From contig NZ_GG697143.2 in assembly GCF_000155955.1 (NCBI RefSeq), positions 62,554-126,553 of the forward strand: a DNA stretch of 64,000 nucleotides, given 5' to 3'. Position numbers and translations under genes: made by a program. The notes under the pieces are model-generated. The model ran no database searches, had not been told where the DNA came from, and saw nothing but the letters and a program-made list of their open reading frames with translations. This DNA comes from Mitsuokella multacida DSM 20544 (GTDB taxonomy: Bacteria > Bacillota > Negativicutes > Selenomonadales > Selenomonadaceae). Below are positions 1 through 8,524 of this stretch, in pieces; position 1 is the stretch's first letter; the number at the start of each line of letters is the position of its first letter.

Positions 1-1364
1 TCACGGCCGCCGAAGAAGTTGCCGATCTGCGGCAGCGAGGTGTCGGTGAGCTCGCGGCAGAGGTACATGGCAATCTGGCGCGGGAACGCGATGCTGCGCG
101 TACGTTTCTTGGAATGGAGGTCCTCGATGCGGATCTTGAAGTAGGTGGCGACAATCTCCTGGATGACCTCGAGCGTGACCTCTTTCTTATGGCTGTTCGG
201 GAAGACGTCCTTGAGGGCCTCGGCGACGACGTCGGTCGTGACGGGCTTGTTGATGAGGGAGGCGTAGGCGACGACGCGCGTCAGGGCTCCCTCGAGCTCA
301 CGGATGTTGCTGTCGATACGGTTGGCGATGAACATCAGGACGTCGTTCGGCACGTCGACGTGGTCGAGCAGCGCCTTGTTCTTGAGGATCGCGATGCGTG
401 TCTCGAGGTCCGGTGCCTGGATGTCGGTGATCAGACCGCCCTCGAAGCGCGAGCGCAGGCGGTCTTCGAGCTTCTGGACTTCGCGTGGCGGGCGGTCGGA
501 CGACAGGATGATCTGCTTGTCGGCGACGTGCAGGGCGTTGAAGGTGTTGAAGAACTCTTCCTGCGTGCTCTGCTTGCCGGAGAGGAACTGGATATCGTCG
601 ACCATCAGGACGTCGATGGTCCGGTACTTCTGGCGGAAGAGCTCGGCCTTGCCTTCCTGGATGGCGCGGATGATCTCGTTGGTGAACTGCTCACTCGAGA
701 CATAGAGCACGCGCATCTCGGGGTGGTTTTGCAGCACGCGGTTGCCGATGGCGTGCATGAGGTGGGTCTTGCCGAGGCCGACGCCGCCGTACATGAAGAA
801 CGGGTTGTAGACTTTGCCCGGCGATTCGGCGACGGCCATGGCCGCCGCATGGGCAAAGCGGTTCGAGCTGCCGGTCACGAAGGTCTCGAAGGTGTACTTC
901 GGGTTCAGCGACGAGCGGTCGCCTGGCGCGACGATGTGCATGTCGCCGTTGTCGACGGGTGCGGGCGGCTGCTCCTGGAAGAGCGTCCCCTGATTGGGGT
1001 CTTCCTTCTTGCGGCTGCTGTGGCCGGCTGCTTCTTTTGCCTCTTTTGTGTCTTGGGTGCTGTCGGCGTCTTTTTCCGGCTTGGCGGGCTCGGGTTCGGG
1101 CTCGGGCTGAACGGAGGGCAGGACCAGGAAGTCCACCTTGCGCTTGCTGCCGAGCACGGCGCCAACCGCATCCTCGATGATCGTGAGGTAGTGGCTGGTG
1201 ATCCAGTCCTTGACGAGGTCGTTCTGCGCGCTGAGGACAAGTCCCGTGGCGGTCAGGGAGATGGGCTTGACCGACTTGAACCACTTGAAGGCTGACTCGG
1301 CGAGCGTTTCCTTCATCTTGGTGAGGATCTGCTCCCAAACAGCCTGCAGCTGTGTCTGCTCCAT
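1..1364 (-). CDS. dnaA: Chromosomal replication initiator DnaA (3' end outside window)
   Basis: DnaA binds DnaA boxes at oriC, melts the origin and loads the replicative helicase. Reading leftwards from the ATG at 1364 (behind GGAAAGGA), the protein has domain I at about residues 1-82, a Glu/Pro/Lys-rich linker to about 150, then the AAA+ domain with Walker [10 protein letters not shown] and Walker B MVDDIQFL followed by the [11 protein letters not shown] segment. Domain IV is nearly complete: the last visible residues are [13 protein letters not shown], the DnaA signature that normally sits some 30 residues before the C-terminus. Only the final codons are therefore missing at the window edge. 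The gene points away from rpmH, with the DnaA-box cluster between them, as in other Firmicutes origins. Confidence 0.97.
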   Translation of the reverse strand, partial: MEQTQLQAVWEQILTKMKETLAESAFKWFKSVKPISLTATGLVLSAQNDLVKDWITSHYLTIIEDAVGAVLGSKRKVDFLVLPSVQPEPEPEPAKPEKDADSTQDTKEAKEAAGHSSRKKEDPNQGTLFQEQPPAPVDNGDMHIVAPGDRSSLNPKYTFETFVTGSSNRFAHAAAMAVAESPGKVYNPFFMYGGVGLGKTHLMHAIGNRVLQNHPEMRVLYVSSEQFTNEIIRAIQEGKAELFRQKYRTIDVLMVDDIQFLSGKQSTQEEFFNTFNALHVADKQIILSSDRPPREVQKLEDRLRSRFEGGLITDIQAPDLETRIAILKNKALLDHVDVPNDVLMFIANRIDSNIRELEGALTRVVAYASLINKPVTTDVVAEALKDVFPNSHKKEVTLEVIQEIVATYFKIRIEDLHSKKRTRSIAFPRQIAMYLCRELTDTSLPQIGNFFGGR

Positions 1365-1677
1365 GAAAAAAATCCTTTCCTGCTATTAGAATATGTAGAA
1401 ACTTTTTCCACAGGTGCATAAGGTTATCCACATTTTTATCCACAGCTGTGGATAAGTATAGTTGTTCCTTGGGTATAGTGGCGGGAAATGTGGATGATAT
1501 CTTACGGTATCTTACGTTTACGAGCCTTGCCTCGCAGGGCACCAATGGGGTTTTCCGCACAATAATCAACAATATCTTATCAAAAGTGACGTGACTTATC
1601 AACAGTTTTTCTGTGGGCAAGTGGCCATAAGCCTGAAAATATCCACAGCCTGACAGCAAAAAGACAAGGGAAAATCC
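1365..1677. other. oriC: Origin of replication oriC: DnaA-box cluster between dnaA and rpmH
   Basis: Perfect DnaA boxes TTATCCACA lie at 1424-1432 and 1436-1444, and an inverted one (TGTGGATAA) at 1447-1455. Near matches are TTTTCCACA 1404-1412, TGTGGATGA 1489-1497, TTATCAACA 1596-1604 and ATATCCACA 1639-1647. The tight triplet at 1424-1455 is the core. The T/A-rich stretch around 1570-1615 could be the unwinding element, but no clear 13-mer array or DnaA-trio run is obvious by eye. No gene is visible in this interval. The call rests on box density and on the dnaA/rpmH context. Confidence 0.85.
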
Positions 1678-1707
1678 TTGACAGGCCGCGAGTCGGTAGT
1701 CTATAAT
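1678..1707 (+). promoter_or_regulatory. Promoter of the rpmH-rnpA operon
   Basis: A consensus -35 TTGACA (1678-1683) and a consensus -10 TATAAT (1702-1707) are separated by 18 bp. They sit about 80 bp before the rpmH start and just after the last DnaA-box-like sequence, so initiation complexes at oriC could influence rpmH transcription. Confidence 0.75.
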
Positions 1708-1788
1708 TTGACATAGTTAAAATCTGATACTATGCTTCTATACAGCCAATTAGTCTCAGAGACAAATCCAGAAGGAGGTGTTACACAC

Positions 1789-1923
1789 ATGAAACAGACT
1801 TTCCAGCCGAACAACCATTGGAGAAAGAAGACCCATGGCTTCCGTGAGCGCATGAAGACGAAGGGCGGCCGTCTCGTTCTGAAGAGAAGACGCCAGCGCG
1901 GTAGAAAGAAGCTTTCGGCATAA
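1789..1923 (+). CDS. rpmH: Ribosomal protein bL34
   Basis: A 44-residue basic protein beginning [18 protein letters not shown] and ending GRKKLSA, the conserved L34 pattern with the [15 protein letters not shown] core. It is a component of the large ribosomal subunit that binds 23S rRNA. The start is the ATG at 1789, preceded by a strong GAAGGAGGTG; an upstream in-frame start at 1732 would add a non-conserved extension and is rejected. A short UUCG-capped terminator follows before rnpA, so rnpA probably depends on read-through or on its own weak promoter. Confidence 0.97.
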   Translation: MKQTFQPNNHWRKKTHGFRERMKTKGGRLVLKRRRQRGRKKLSA

Positions 1924-1931
1924 ATCGGATG

Positions 1932-1955
1932 AGGTCACTTCGGTGGCCTTTTTTG
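1932..1955 (+). terminator. Intrinsic terminator after rpmH
   Basis: The stem AGGTCAC/GTGGCCT (with one G-U pair) closes a UUCG tetraloop and is followed by six T residues. The stem is short, so it is probably a partial terminator that sets the ratio of rpmH to rnpA transcripts. Confidence 0.7.
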
Positions 1956-2008
1956 CTTATCTTTTTCCGTTTTACTAACTCGTTCAATTGGATTTTGGGG
2001 AAATGCGA

Positions 2009-2443
2009 ATGCTTACCTTACCGAGGAGACGGATCATCAAGCGCCGCAGTGACTTCCAGCGCGTCTATCGGAGCGGCCGCTCTTATGCGAACCGCTACTT
2101 CGTACTGTACGTCTTCCCATCGGATGGGGTGCGCGGCCGTGTCGGCTTTGCTGCAGGCAAGAAGCTCGGCTGTGCGGTCACGCGCAACCGCGTCAAGCGC
2201 CTGCTGCGCGAGGCGTACCGGCTGAACCAGGACCGCGTCCGCGAGGATGCGGCTCTCTTGCTCGTCGGCCGCAAGCCCATCGTCGATGCCAAGTGCCAGG
2301 CCGTGGAGCAGGCTTTCCTGCAGATTGGCCAGCAGGCTGGCATCTTCAAGGGCTCGAAGAAGGACCTTCATGTCTTTCATGGAGCCCATCATGGGGGCCG
2401 TCCGAAGCATGGGAAATCTACTGCAAGGCAAAAGAGGTCCTGA
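2009..2443 (+). CDS. rnpA: Ribonuclease P protein component
   Basis: The protein subunit of RNase P, which helps the catalytic RNA remove 5' leaders of pre-tRNAs. [20 protein letters not shown] matches the conserved N-terminus, and [16 protein letters not shown] is the diagnostic RNR motif near residues 59-74. The ATG at 2009 is spaced about 7 nt from GGGGA; starts at 1988 (TTG) and 2003 (ATG) are possible but badly placed relative to it. The 144 residues exceed the usual 110-120. The extra length is a C-terminal tail of basic and His/Gly-rich residues ([18 protein letters not shown]), a possible extra RNA contact. yidD starts 2 nt after the stop. Confidence 0.95.
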   Translation: MLTLPRRRIIKRRSDFQRVYRSGRSYANRYFVLYVFPSDGVRGRVGFAAGKKLGCAVTRNRVKRLLREAYRLNQDRVREDAALLLVGRKPIVDAKCQAVEQAFLQIGQQAGIFKGSKKDLHVFHGAHHGGRPKHGKSTARQKRS

Positions 2444-2445
2444 GC

Positions 2446-2655
2446 TTGAAGACAATTCTGCTTCTATTGGTGCGGTTCTATCGCGGATTCATTTCGCCGA
2501 TGTTCCCACCCTCCTGCCGCTATGTCCCGACGTGTTCTGAATACGCGCTCGAAGCGATCGAGCGTTATGGAGCCCGGCGTGGGGGCTGGCTGGCCCTCAA
2601 GCGCATCCTGCGCTGCCACCCGTTCCACAAGGGTGGCTATGATCCCGTGCCGTGA
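2446..2655 (+). CDS. yidD: Membrane protein insertion efficiency factor YidD
   Basis: A 69-residue protein with the family hallmarks [20 protein letters not shown] and [13 protein letters not shown]. YidD is a small membrane-associated protein that supports YidC-dependent membrane insertion. The start is a TTG at 2446, two bases after the rnpA stop, with AGAGG about 8 nt upstream; longer frames starting inside rnpA have no family similarity there. The gene order rnpA-yidD-yidC is the standard one. Confidence 0.94.
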   Translation: MKTILLLLVRFYRGFISPMFPPSCRYVPTCSEYALEAIERYGARRGGWLALKRILRCHPFHKGGYDPVP

Positions 2656-2714
2656 GGCATAGGGGATGTTTTTCTGTATTACTGGTATTTTTGTGAAGAT
2701 TAGGATGTGATATA

Positions 2715-3383
2715 TTGGGTTTCTTTGGAACGATATTCGAACCGATCGAGAATCTCCTGCACGTTGTCCTGCAGGCGCTCTATAATGTGACGGATGCTGC
2801 TGGCATCGGCAGCTACGGCGTGGCCATCATCTTGCTGACGATTCTCATCAAGATGATGCTCTATCCGCTGACGGTCAAGCAGGTCAAGTCGATGAAGGCC
2901 ATGCAGGAGCTCTCTCCGAAGATGAAGAAGATCCAGGAGAAGTACAAGGACAATCCGCAGGTCATGCAGCAGAAGGTCGGCGCGCTCTACAAGGAGGCCG
3001 GTGTCAACCCGCTGGCTGGCTGCCTGCCGCTGCTCATCCAGATGCCAATCCTCATGGGCATGTACTACGCGCTCTACAATTTCACGTATCCGACGCCGGA
3101 GTCGGCTGCCTTCCTCTGGCTGCCGAACATGTCGGACCCGGACCCGTACTACATCCTTCCGGTCCTCTCGGCTCTGACGACGTTCCTGCAGCAGAAGCAG
3201 ACGACGACGGAGATGAATCAGCAGATGAAGATCATGATGACGGTCATGCCGCTCTTCATCGGCTGGATCAGCTTGAACTTCCCATCCGGCCTCGTGCTGT
3301 ACTGGGTCACGATGAACATCGTCCAGATCACGCAGCAGTGGTGGATGTATCGCCACGACGACAAGAAAAAGGAGGCTGCCTGA
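2715..3383 (+). CDS. yidC: Membrane insertase YidC/Oxa1 family
   Basis: YidC inserts and folds inner-membrane proteins, alone or with SecYEG. This 222-residue form begins with a TTG at 2715 behind AGGATGTGA and has the conserved core: TM segments around residues 35-55, 95-120, 135-155 and 170-205, with a charged cytoplasmic hairpin (MQELSPKMKKIQEKYKDNPQ) between the first two. It lacks the large periplasmic P1 domain of proteobacterial YidC, so a diderm organism uses the short Gram-positive architecture. The catalytic-groove Arg of B. subtilis SpoIIIJ appears here as Lys (TILIKMMLYPL). The stop abuts jag. Confidence 0.95.
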   Translation: MGFFGTIFEPIENLLHVVLQALYNVTDAAGIGSYGVAIILLTILIKMMLYPLTVKQVKSMKAMQELSPKMKKIQEKYKDNPQVMQQKVGALYKEAGVNPLAGCLPLLIQMPILMGMYYALYNFTYPTPESAAFLWLPNMSDPDPYYILPVLSALTTFLQQKQTTTEMNQQMKIMMTVMPLFIGWISLNFPSGLVLYWVTMNIVQITQQWWMYRHDDKKKEAA

Positions 3384-3384
3384 T

Positions 3385-4218
3385 ATGGCAGATACCATGG
3401 AATGGACCGGCCGGACGGTCGAGGCGGCGCTTGAGGCAGCCGCCGCTGACCTCGGCTGTGCGCCAGCGAGCCTGGAGTACACGGTGCTCGAGCAGCCTTC
3501 CCGCGGCTTCCTCGGCCTGATCGGCCGCAAGGATGCGCGCATCCGCGTCCGCGATATCGATGGCGCCGCAGTGGCTGAGACGAAGGCTGCTGATCCGTCT
3601 GCCGATATGGCAGAGCTGGAGACGCGCCTGGAGGAAGAGGTCGAAGAAACGCAGGTGGATGCGCCAGCTAAGGCAGCATCTGCTAAGGCCGCCAAGGCAA
3701 AGGATGCTGTGTCGCTGCTCGAACAGGAGCAGCGCGCGCGCAAGTTCCTCGAGGATGTGTTCGCCGCGATGAAGATCGAGGTCGAGCTGCAGCGCTCGGA
3801 GACGGAGGAGGGCATCCTCTTCCAGCTCGAGGGCGAGAGCCTCGGCATCCTCATTGGCAAGCATGGGCAGACGCTCGATGCGCTGCAGTACCTGACGAAC
3901 CTCGCGGCCAACCGCGGCGTTGCAGGCGAGCGCCTGCATGTCCAGCTTGACATCGAGGGCTACCGCGCCCGCCGTGAGGAGACGCTCACGCGCCTCGCAG
4001 GCCATCTGGCTGAGAAGGCCTGCCGCATCGGCCAGGAAATCCATCTCGAGCCGATGAACCGCCATGAGCGCAAGATCATCCACATGGCGCTGCAGGACAG
4101 CCGCAAGGTATCGACGTACAGCGCCGGCGATGAGCCGCGCCGCTATGTCGTCATCGTGCCGCGCCGCCGCCGTCGGGTGGAGAGCAATCGGCGCAGCCGG
4201 GAGAACGAGGACAATTGA
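3385..4218 (+). CDS. jag: RNA-binding protein Jag/KhpB (Jag-N, KH and R3H domains)
   Basis: This 277-residue protein starts 1 nt after yidC. Residues 1-50 form the Jag-N domain (TVEAALEAAAADLG, FLGLIGRKDARI). A Glu/Lys/Ala-rich linker runs to about 115. A KH domain follows with the GKHGQTLDALQYLTN loop (about residues 155-170), then an R3H domain with RREETLTRLAGHLAEKACR and MNRHERKIIHMALQ (about 190-245). KhpB forms a complex with KhpA and binds many RNAs; in Firmicutes it affects cell elongation and division. Being coupled to yidC is typical. The C-terminus is Arg-rich (RRRRRVESNRRSRENE). Confidence 0.94.
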   Translation: MADTMEWTGRTVEAALEAAAADLGCAPASLEYTVLEQPSRGFLGLIGRKDARIRVRDIDGAAVAETKAADPSADMAELETRLEEEVEETQVDAPAKAASAKAAKAKDAVSLLEQEQRARKFLEDVFAAMKIEVELQRSETEEGILFQLEGESLGILIGKHGQTLDALQYLTNLAANRGVAGERLHVQLDIEGYRARREETLTRLAGHLAEKACRIGQEIHLEPMNRHERKIIHMALQDSRKVSTYSAGDEPRRYVVIVPRRRRRVESNRRSRENEDN

Positions 4219-4262
4219 CCCTGTCCTCAACCCGGACAGACAGCAAGATACAGAGAGCTGTG

Positions 4263-4303
4263 AAAGGGCTTTCTCCTTCTGGGAGCAGGCCCTTTTTGCT
4301 TTA
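4263..4303 (+). terminator. Intrinsic terminator between jag and mnmE
   Basis: AAAGGGC and GCCCTTT pair around an inner CTCC/GGAG stem, followed by TTTTTGCTTT. It closes the rpmH-jag unit; mnmE follows after about 90 bp. Confidence 0.65.
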
Positions 4304-4394
4304 CCTGCCCGGGGTCCATGTACTAGAATGATTGAGAACGAAATTGCTTAAAACGACTCGAGATGACTCGAGAGCGAAAGGAAGGGAAGACAGT

Positions 4395-5780
4395 ATGCAG
4401 CAGGGAGATACGATCAGTGCCATCGCGACACCGCAGGGTGAGGGCGGTATCGGCGTCATCCGCATCAGCGGGGAGCATGCGCTGAAGACGGCCGGCAAGG
4501 TCTTCGAGGCGAAGAACGGCAAGCCGCTCGTCCTGGCGGGCAGCCATCATGCCGTCTACGGCCATATCGTGGATGAGAAGGGGCAGGTCGTCGACGAGGC
4601 GCTGGCCCTCGTCATGCTCGCGCCGCATTCGTATACGGTGGAGGACGTCGTGGAACTGCAGTGCCACGGCGGCCTCATGACGCTGCGCAAGACGTTGGAG
4701 CTCACGTGGAAGGCGGGGGCAAGGCCGGCGGAACGCGGCGAGTTCACGAAGCGCGCTTTCCTCAACGGGCGGCTCGACCTCTCGGAGGCGCAGGCCGTCA
4801 TGGATATCATCCAGGCGCGGACGGAGACGTCGCTGACGATGGCGGCGGGGCATCTTACGGGGCACTTCTCGAAGGGCATCCATGCGATGCGCCACGAGAT
4901 CCTCGGCATGATCGCCCATATCGAGGCGGCCATCGATTTCCCCGAGGATGAGGTCGACGATGTGCTGACGTACGATATCCAGAAAAATGTGGTTGAGATA
5001 CGCAATAAAATCGCCGGCCTTTTGCAGACGGCACATGCGGGGCGGATCCTTCGCGACGGACTGCTGACGGCCATCATCGGCAAGCCGAATGTCGGCAAGT
5101 CGAGCCTGCTCAATTCCTTACTCCGCGAGGAGCGGGCTATCGTCACGGACGTGCCGGGCACGACGCGCGATTCCATTGAAGAGTACGCTGACGTCGGCGG
5201 CATCCCGCTGCGCATCATCGACACGGCGGGTATCCGCGCGACGGACGACGTCGTCGAGCGCATCGGCGTCGAGAAGGCGCGCTCCTATGTCAAGGAAGCC
5301 GCCTTGATCCTCGCGCTCTTCGACGCATCACGCCCGCTCGACAGCGAGGATGAAGAGATCCTCAAGCTCGTGCGCGGTCGCGATGCCATCCTGCTGCTCA
5401 ACAAGGACGACCTGCAACCCGTCGTCACGGCCGAGATGTTGCAAAGGCATGTCAAGAAAGAGGTGCCGGTCATCACGATCTCGACACGCACGCAGGACGG
5501 CCTTGAGAATCTCGCAAAGGCCATCACCGCGAAGGTCTATGCGGGCACGCAGGCCGGGCAGGAAGGCACCTTCGTCACGGACGCGCGCCAGGCCGAAGTG
5601 CTGCGCCAGGCGGACGAGCACCTCGCGGCGGCCATCCGCACGATCGAGGCAGATATGGGCCTCGACTTCATCTCCATCGACCTGCGCTCTGCCTGGGAGA
5701 AGCTCGGTGAGCTCACGGGCGAGACGGTCGGCGAGGATATCATCAATGAGATCTTCAGCAAGTTCTGCATCGGCAAGTGA
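4395..5780 (+). CDS. mnmE: tRNA uridine-5-carboxymethylaminomethyl(34) synthesis GTPase MnmE
   Basis: MnmE works with MnmG to install the (carboxymethyl)aminomethyl group at wobble U34 of several tRNAs. The 461 residues show the N-terminal formyl-THF-binding domain (QQGDTISAIATPQGEGGIGV), a helical region, the inserted G domain with P-loop GKPNVGKSS near residue 225, the VPGTTRDS switch, DTAG and NKDD, and the C-terminal CIGK tetrapeptide carrying the catalytic Cys. The ATG at 4395 follows GGAAGGGAAGACAGT; an in-frame start 63 nt upstream adds unconserved sequence. It is in an operon with mnmG and rsmG. Confidence 0.97.
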   Translation: MQQGDTISAIATPQGEGGIGVIRISGEHALKTAGKVFEAKNGKPLVLAGSHHAVYGHIVDEKGQVVDEALALVMLAPHSYTVEDVVELQCHGGLMTLRKTLELTWKAGARPAERGEFTKRAFLNGRLDLSEAQAVMDIIQARTETSLTMAAGHLTGHFSKGIHAMRHEILGMIAHIEAAIDFPEDEVDDVLTYDIQKNVVEIRNKIAGLLQTAHAGRILRDGLLTAIIGKPNVGKSSLLNSLLREERAIVTDVPGTTRDSIEEYADVGGIPLRIIDTAGIRATDDVVERIGVEKARSYVKEAALILALFDASRPLDSEDEEILKLVRGRDAILLLNKDDLQPVVTAEMLQRHVKKEVPVITISTRTQDGLENLAKAITAKVYAGTQAGQEGTFVTDARQAEVLRQADEHLAAAIRTIEADMGLDFISIDLRSAWEKLGELTGETVGEDIINEIFSKFCIGK

Positions 5781-5817
5781 GTAAGTTCGTACCTAATATA
5801 GATAAGGGGGATTTTTG

Positions 5818-7725
5818 TTGTTTACCGCTGGATCATACGATGTCATCGTCATTGGCGCTGGCCATGCCGGCGTGGAGGCGGCGCTGGCCGCCGCGCGCAT
5901 CGGCTGCCGGACGCTTTTGGCGACGCTCTCGATGGATAATATTGCCCTGATGCCCTGCAACCCGTCGGTCGGCGGCCCGGGCAAAGGCCATCTCGTGCGC
6001 GAGCTCGATGCGCTCGGCGGCGAGATGGGCGTCAATGCGGACAAGACCTGCATCCAGTTCCGCATGCTCAACACGGGCAAGGGGCCGGCTGTCCACGCAT
6101 TGCGCGCACAGGCGGACAAGAAGCTCTACCAGTTCACGATGAAGGAGACCTGTGAGAAGACGGAGAACCTCGACGTCAAACAGATCCTCATCACGGACCT
6201 GCTGCTGACCGAGGACAAGAAGGCCGTGCGCGGCGTCCTCGTCGAGACGGGGGAGGTCTACCTCGCGCCGGCCATCATCATGGCGACGGGCACGTATCTC
6301 AGGGGCCGCATCATCGTCGGTGAGCACACCTACAGCGGTGGCCCGAACGGGCAGCGCCCAGCCATGAAGTTCTCGGACTCGCTCAAGGCGGCGGGCATCC
6401 GGCTCATGCGCTTCAAGACGGGCACGCCGGCCCGCGTCGACGCCCGCACGCTCGACTACGAGAAGATGCAGATCCAGCCGGGCGACGAGGAGGCGCGCAA
6501 TTTCTCGTTCATGAGTGACGAGCGGACGCGCGAGCAGGTGCCGTGCTGGCTGACCTACACGAACGAAGCGACGCACAAGATCCTGCGCGACAACATGGAC
6601 CGCGCGCCGATGGCGAACGGCATCATCGAGGGCATCGGCCCGCGTTACTGCCCGTCCATCGAGACGAAGATCCTGCGCTTCCCGGACAAAGACCGCCACC
6701 AGCTGTTCCTCGAGCCGGAGGGCCTGCACACGAATGAAGTCTACGTACAGGGCATGAGCACGAGCATGCCGATGGACGTGCAACTCGCCTTCCTCAAGAC
6801 GATACCGGGCCTCGAGCATGCGCACGTCATGCGCGCGGGCTATGCGATCGAGTACGACTGCATCGACCCGACGCAGCTCAAGCCGACGCTGGAGTTCAAG
6901 GATATCAAGGGCTTCTTCTCGGCAGGGCAGGCCAACGGCACGTCGGGCTATGAGGAGGCGGCAGCGCAGGGCATCATCGCCGGCATCAATGCGGCCATGT
7001 TCATCCAGAAGCGAGAGCCTCTCATTCTCAAGCGTTCGGAGGCTTACATCGGCGTGCTCATCGATGACCTCGTGACGAAGGGCACGAATGAGCCGTACCG
7101 CATCATGACAAGCCGTGCAGAATATCGTCTCCTTTTGCGCCAGGACAATGCCGACCTGCGCCTGACGCCGTACGGCCGTCGCGTCGGCCTCGTCAAGGAC
7201 GATCGCTGGGCGCGTTTCCTCAAGAAGAAAGAGGATATCGAAGCGGCGATGAAGCTGCTCAAGGAGACGAATATCAACCCGAGCCAGGAGACGAACGCCC
7301 GCTTGCAAGAAGCGGGCATCGAGCCCATCAAGAGCGCGCAGCCGCTTGCCGACCTGCTGCGCCGCCAGCAGGTCGACTACGAGAAGCTGCGGCTCGCATA
7401 TCCCGAGCTGCCGGAACTCGCGAAGGAAGTCCGCCAGCAGGTGGAGACCTCCATCCTCTACGAGGGCTATATCAAGAAACAGCTCGAGCAGGTCGCGCAC
7501 ATGGAGAAGCTCGAGGCAAAGCTCCTGCCAGAAGATATTGATTATCAGGACGTGCCTAGCCTGCGCGATGAGGCGCGCGAGAAACTCGCGGCCATCCGCC
7601 CGCGCTCGGTCGGTCAGGCTGGGCGCATCAGCGGTGTCTCGCCGGCCGATGTGTCCGTGCTGCTCGTCTGGCTCGAGCAGCAGAAGCGTCTCCATGATAC
7701 AGCAAAACAGAATGAGGAAGATTGA
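5818..7725 (+). CDS. mnmG: tRNA uridine-5-carboxymethylaminomethyl(34) synthesis enzyme MnmG
   Basis: The FAD-dependent partner of MnmE (also called GidA). Near the N-terminus is the dinucleotide-binding motif [12 protein letters not shown], then the conserved [15 protein letters not shown] and the GTYLRG and [16 protein letters not shown] segments. The C-terminal region includes the helical MnmE-interacting part ending in [20 protein letters not shown]-like sequence, expected for the family. The length of about 635 residues is usual. The start is TTG: codons at 5815 and 5818 are both TTG, and 5818 gives the better 7-nt spacing from AAGGGGG. The stop is 14 nt before the rsmG start. Confidence 0.97.
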   Translation: MFTAGSYDVIVIGAGHAGVEAALAAARIGCRTLLATLSMDNIALMPCNPSVGGPGKGHLVRELDALGGEMGVNADKTCIQFRMLNTGKGPAVHALRAQADKKLYQFTMKETCEKTENLDVKQILITDLLLTEDKKAVRGVLVETGEVYLAPAIIMATGTYLRGRIIVGEHTYSGGPNGQRPAMKFSDSLKAAGIRLMRFKTGTPARVDARTLDYEKMQIQPGDEEARNFSFMSDERTREQVPCWLTYTNEATHKILRDNMDRAPMANGIIEGIGPRYCPSIETKILRFPDKDRHQLFLEPEGLHTNEVYVQGMSTSMPMDVQLAFLKTIPGLEHAHVMRAGYAIEYDCIDPTQLKPTLEFKDIKGFFSAGQANGTSGYEEAAAQGIIAGINAAMFIQKREPLILKRSEAYIGVLIDDLVTKGTNEPYRIMTSRAEYRLLLRQDNADLRLTPYGRRVGLVKDDRWARFLKKKEDIEAAMKLLKETNINPSQETNARLQEAGIEPIKSAQPLADLLRRQQVDYEKLRLAYPELPELAKEVRQQVETSILYEGYIKKQLEQVAHMEKLEAKLLPEDIDYQDVPSLRDEAREKLAAIRPRSVGQAGRISGVSPADVSVLLVWLEQQKRLHDTAKQNEED

Positions 7726-7739
7726 GAGGGGGAAGAGCA

Positions 7740-8453
7740 ATGTTTCGAGATGAGATGAAGAAAGCAGCGGAGGACTTCGGCCTGACGCTCAGCGAGAACC
7801 AGCTCGCGCAGTTCACGCGCTACTACGAGCTGCTGGTGGAGTGGAATGAGAAAATGAATCTCACTGCCATTACGGAGGAGCATGAAGTTGCTGTCAAGCA
7901 CATGGTCGATTCGCTCTCCGCTTACGATCCGGCCCTCTTTGATGGTGAGATATCGATAATTGATGTCGGAACTGGCGCGGGCTTTCCCGGCCTGCCGCTC
8001 AAGATCTTCTGCCCGCAGGTGCACCTGACGCTCATGGATTCGCTGAATAAGCGCGTCAATTTTCTGCAGACAGTCGTCGATGAACTCGGCCTCGAAGATG
8101 TGGACTGCGTCCATGCGAGAGCAGAGGAGGGGGCGCGCATGAAGAAATACCGCGAGCAGTATGACCTCGCCGTCTCGCGCGCCGTCGCACGCCTGCCAAT
8201 CCTCTGCGAGTACTGCCTGCCATTTGTCAAGCGCGGCGGCCACTTCCTCGCACTCAAGGGCAGGGCTTTTGCTGAGGAAGTCGAGGAAGCGGCGAAAGCC
8301 ATCAAAGTCATGGGCGGCAGCCAGACCGATGTGCGCGAAGTCCACCTGCCCGGCCTTGATGACAAGCGCGCCATCATCACCGTGACGAAGACCATGCCGA
8401 CGCCCAAAGCTTATCCGCGCAAGGCCGGCACACCGGCAAAGAATCCGCTTTAA
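7740..8453 (+). CDS. rsmG: 16S rRNA (guanine(527)-N7)-methyltransferase RsmG
   Basis: RsmG (GidB) methylates G527 of 16S rRNA with S-adenosylmethionine. The 237-residue protein has the family N-terminus (LSENQLAQFTRYYELLVEWNEKMNLTAI) and the SAM-binding motif DVGTGAGFPGLPLKI at about residues 76-90, followed by DSLNKRVNFL and the SRAVA motif. The ATG at 7740 lies 8 nt after GAGAGGGGGAA; the frame is open upstream to 7722, overlapping the end of mnmG, but those residues are not conserved. It is the last gene before a parS-centred palindrome. Confidence 0.96.
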   Translation: MFRDEMKKAAEDFGLTLSENQLAQFTRYYELLVEWNEKMNLTAITEEHEVAVKHMVDSLSAYDPALFDGEISIIDVGTGAGFPGLPLKIFCPQVHLTLMDSLNKRVNFLQTVVDELGLEDVDCVHARAEEGARMKKYREQYDLAVSRAVARLPILCEYCLPFVKRGGHFLALKGRAFAEEVEEAAKAIKVMGGSQTDVREVHLPGLDDKRAIITVTKTMPTPKAYPRKAGTPAKNPL

Positions 8454-8465
8454 TGTATTTTAGAC

Positions 8466-8497
8466 AAAGGGGATGTTTCACGTGAAACATCCCCTTT
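8466..8497. promoter_or_regulatory. parS: parS site 1 embedded in a perfect 32-bp terminator-like palindrome
   Basis: The core TGTTTCACGTGAAACA (8474-8489) is the canonical ParB-binding site. The dyad continues perfectly for 8 more bases on each side (AAAGGGGA/TCCCCTTT) and ends in a T run. The same DNA can therefore serve as a ParB loading site and, when transcribed, as the terminator hairpin for mnmE-mnmG-rsmG. Confidence 0.93.
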
Positions 8498-8524
8498 TGC
8501 TTTTGGAAGAAAGGAAGAATCCCA

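Noticed and set aside
691-1659. Minus-strand ORF of 322 codons spanning oriC and the start of dnaA
   Set aside because: It lies in another frame of dnaA and crosses the DnaA boxes; dnaA's own frame has full family motifs.
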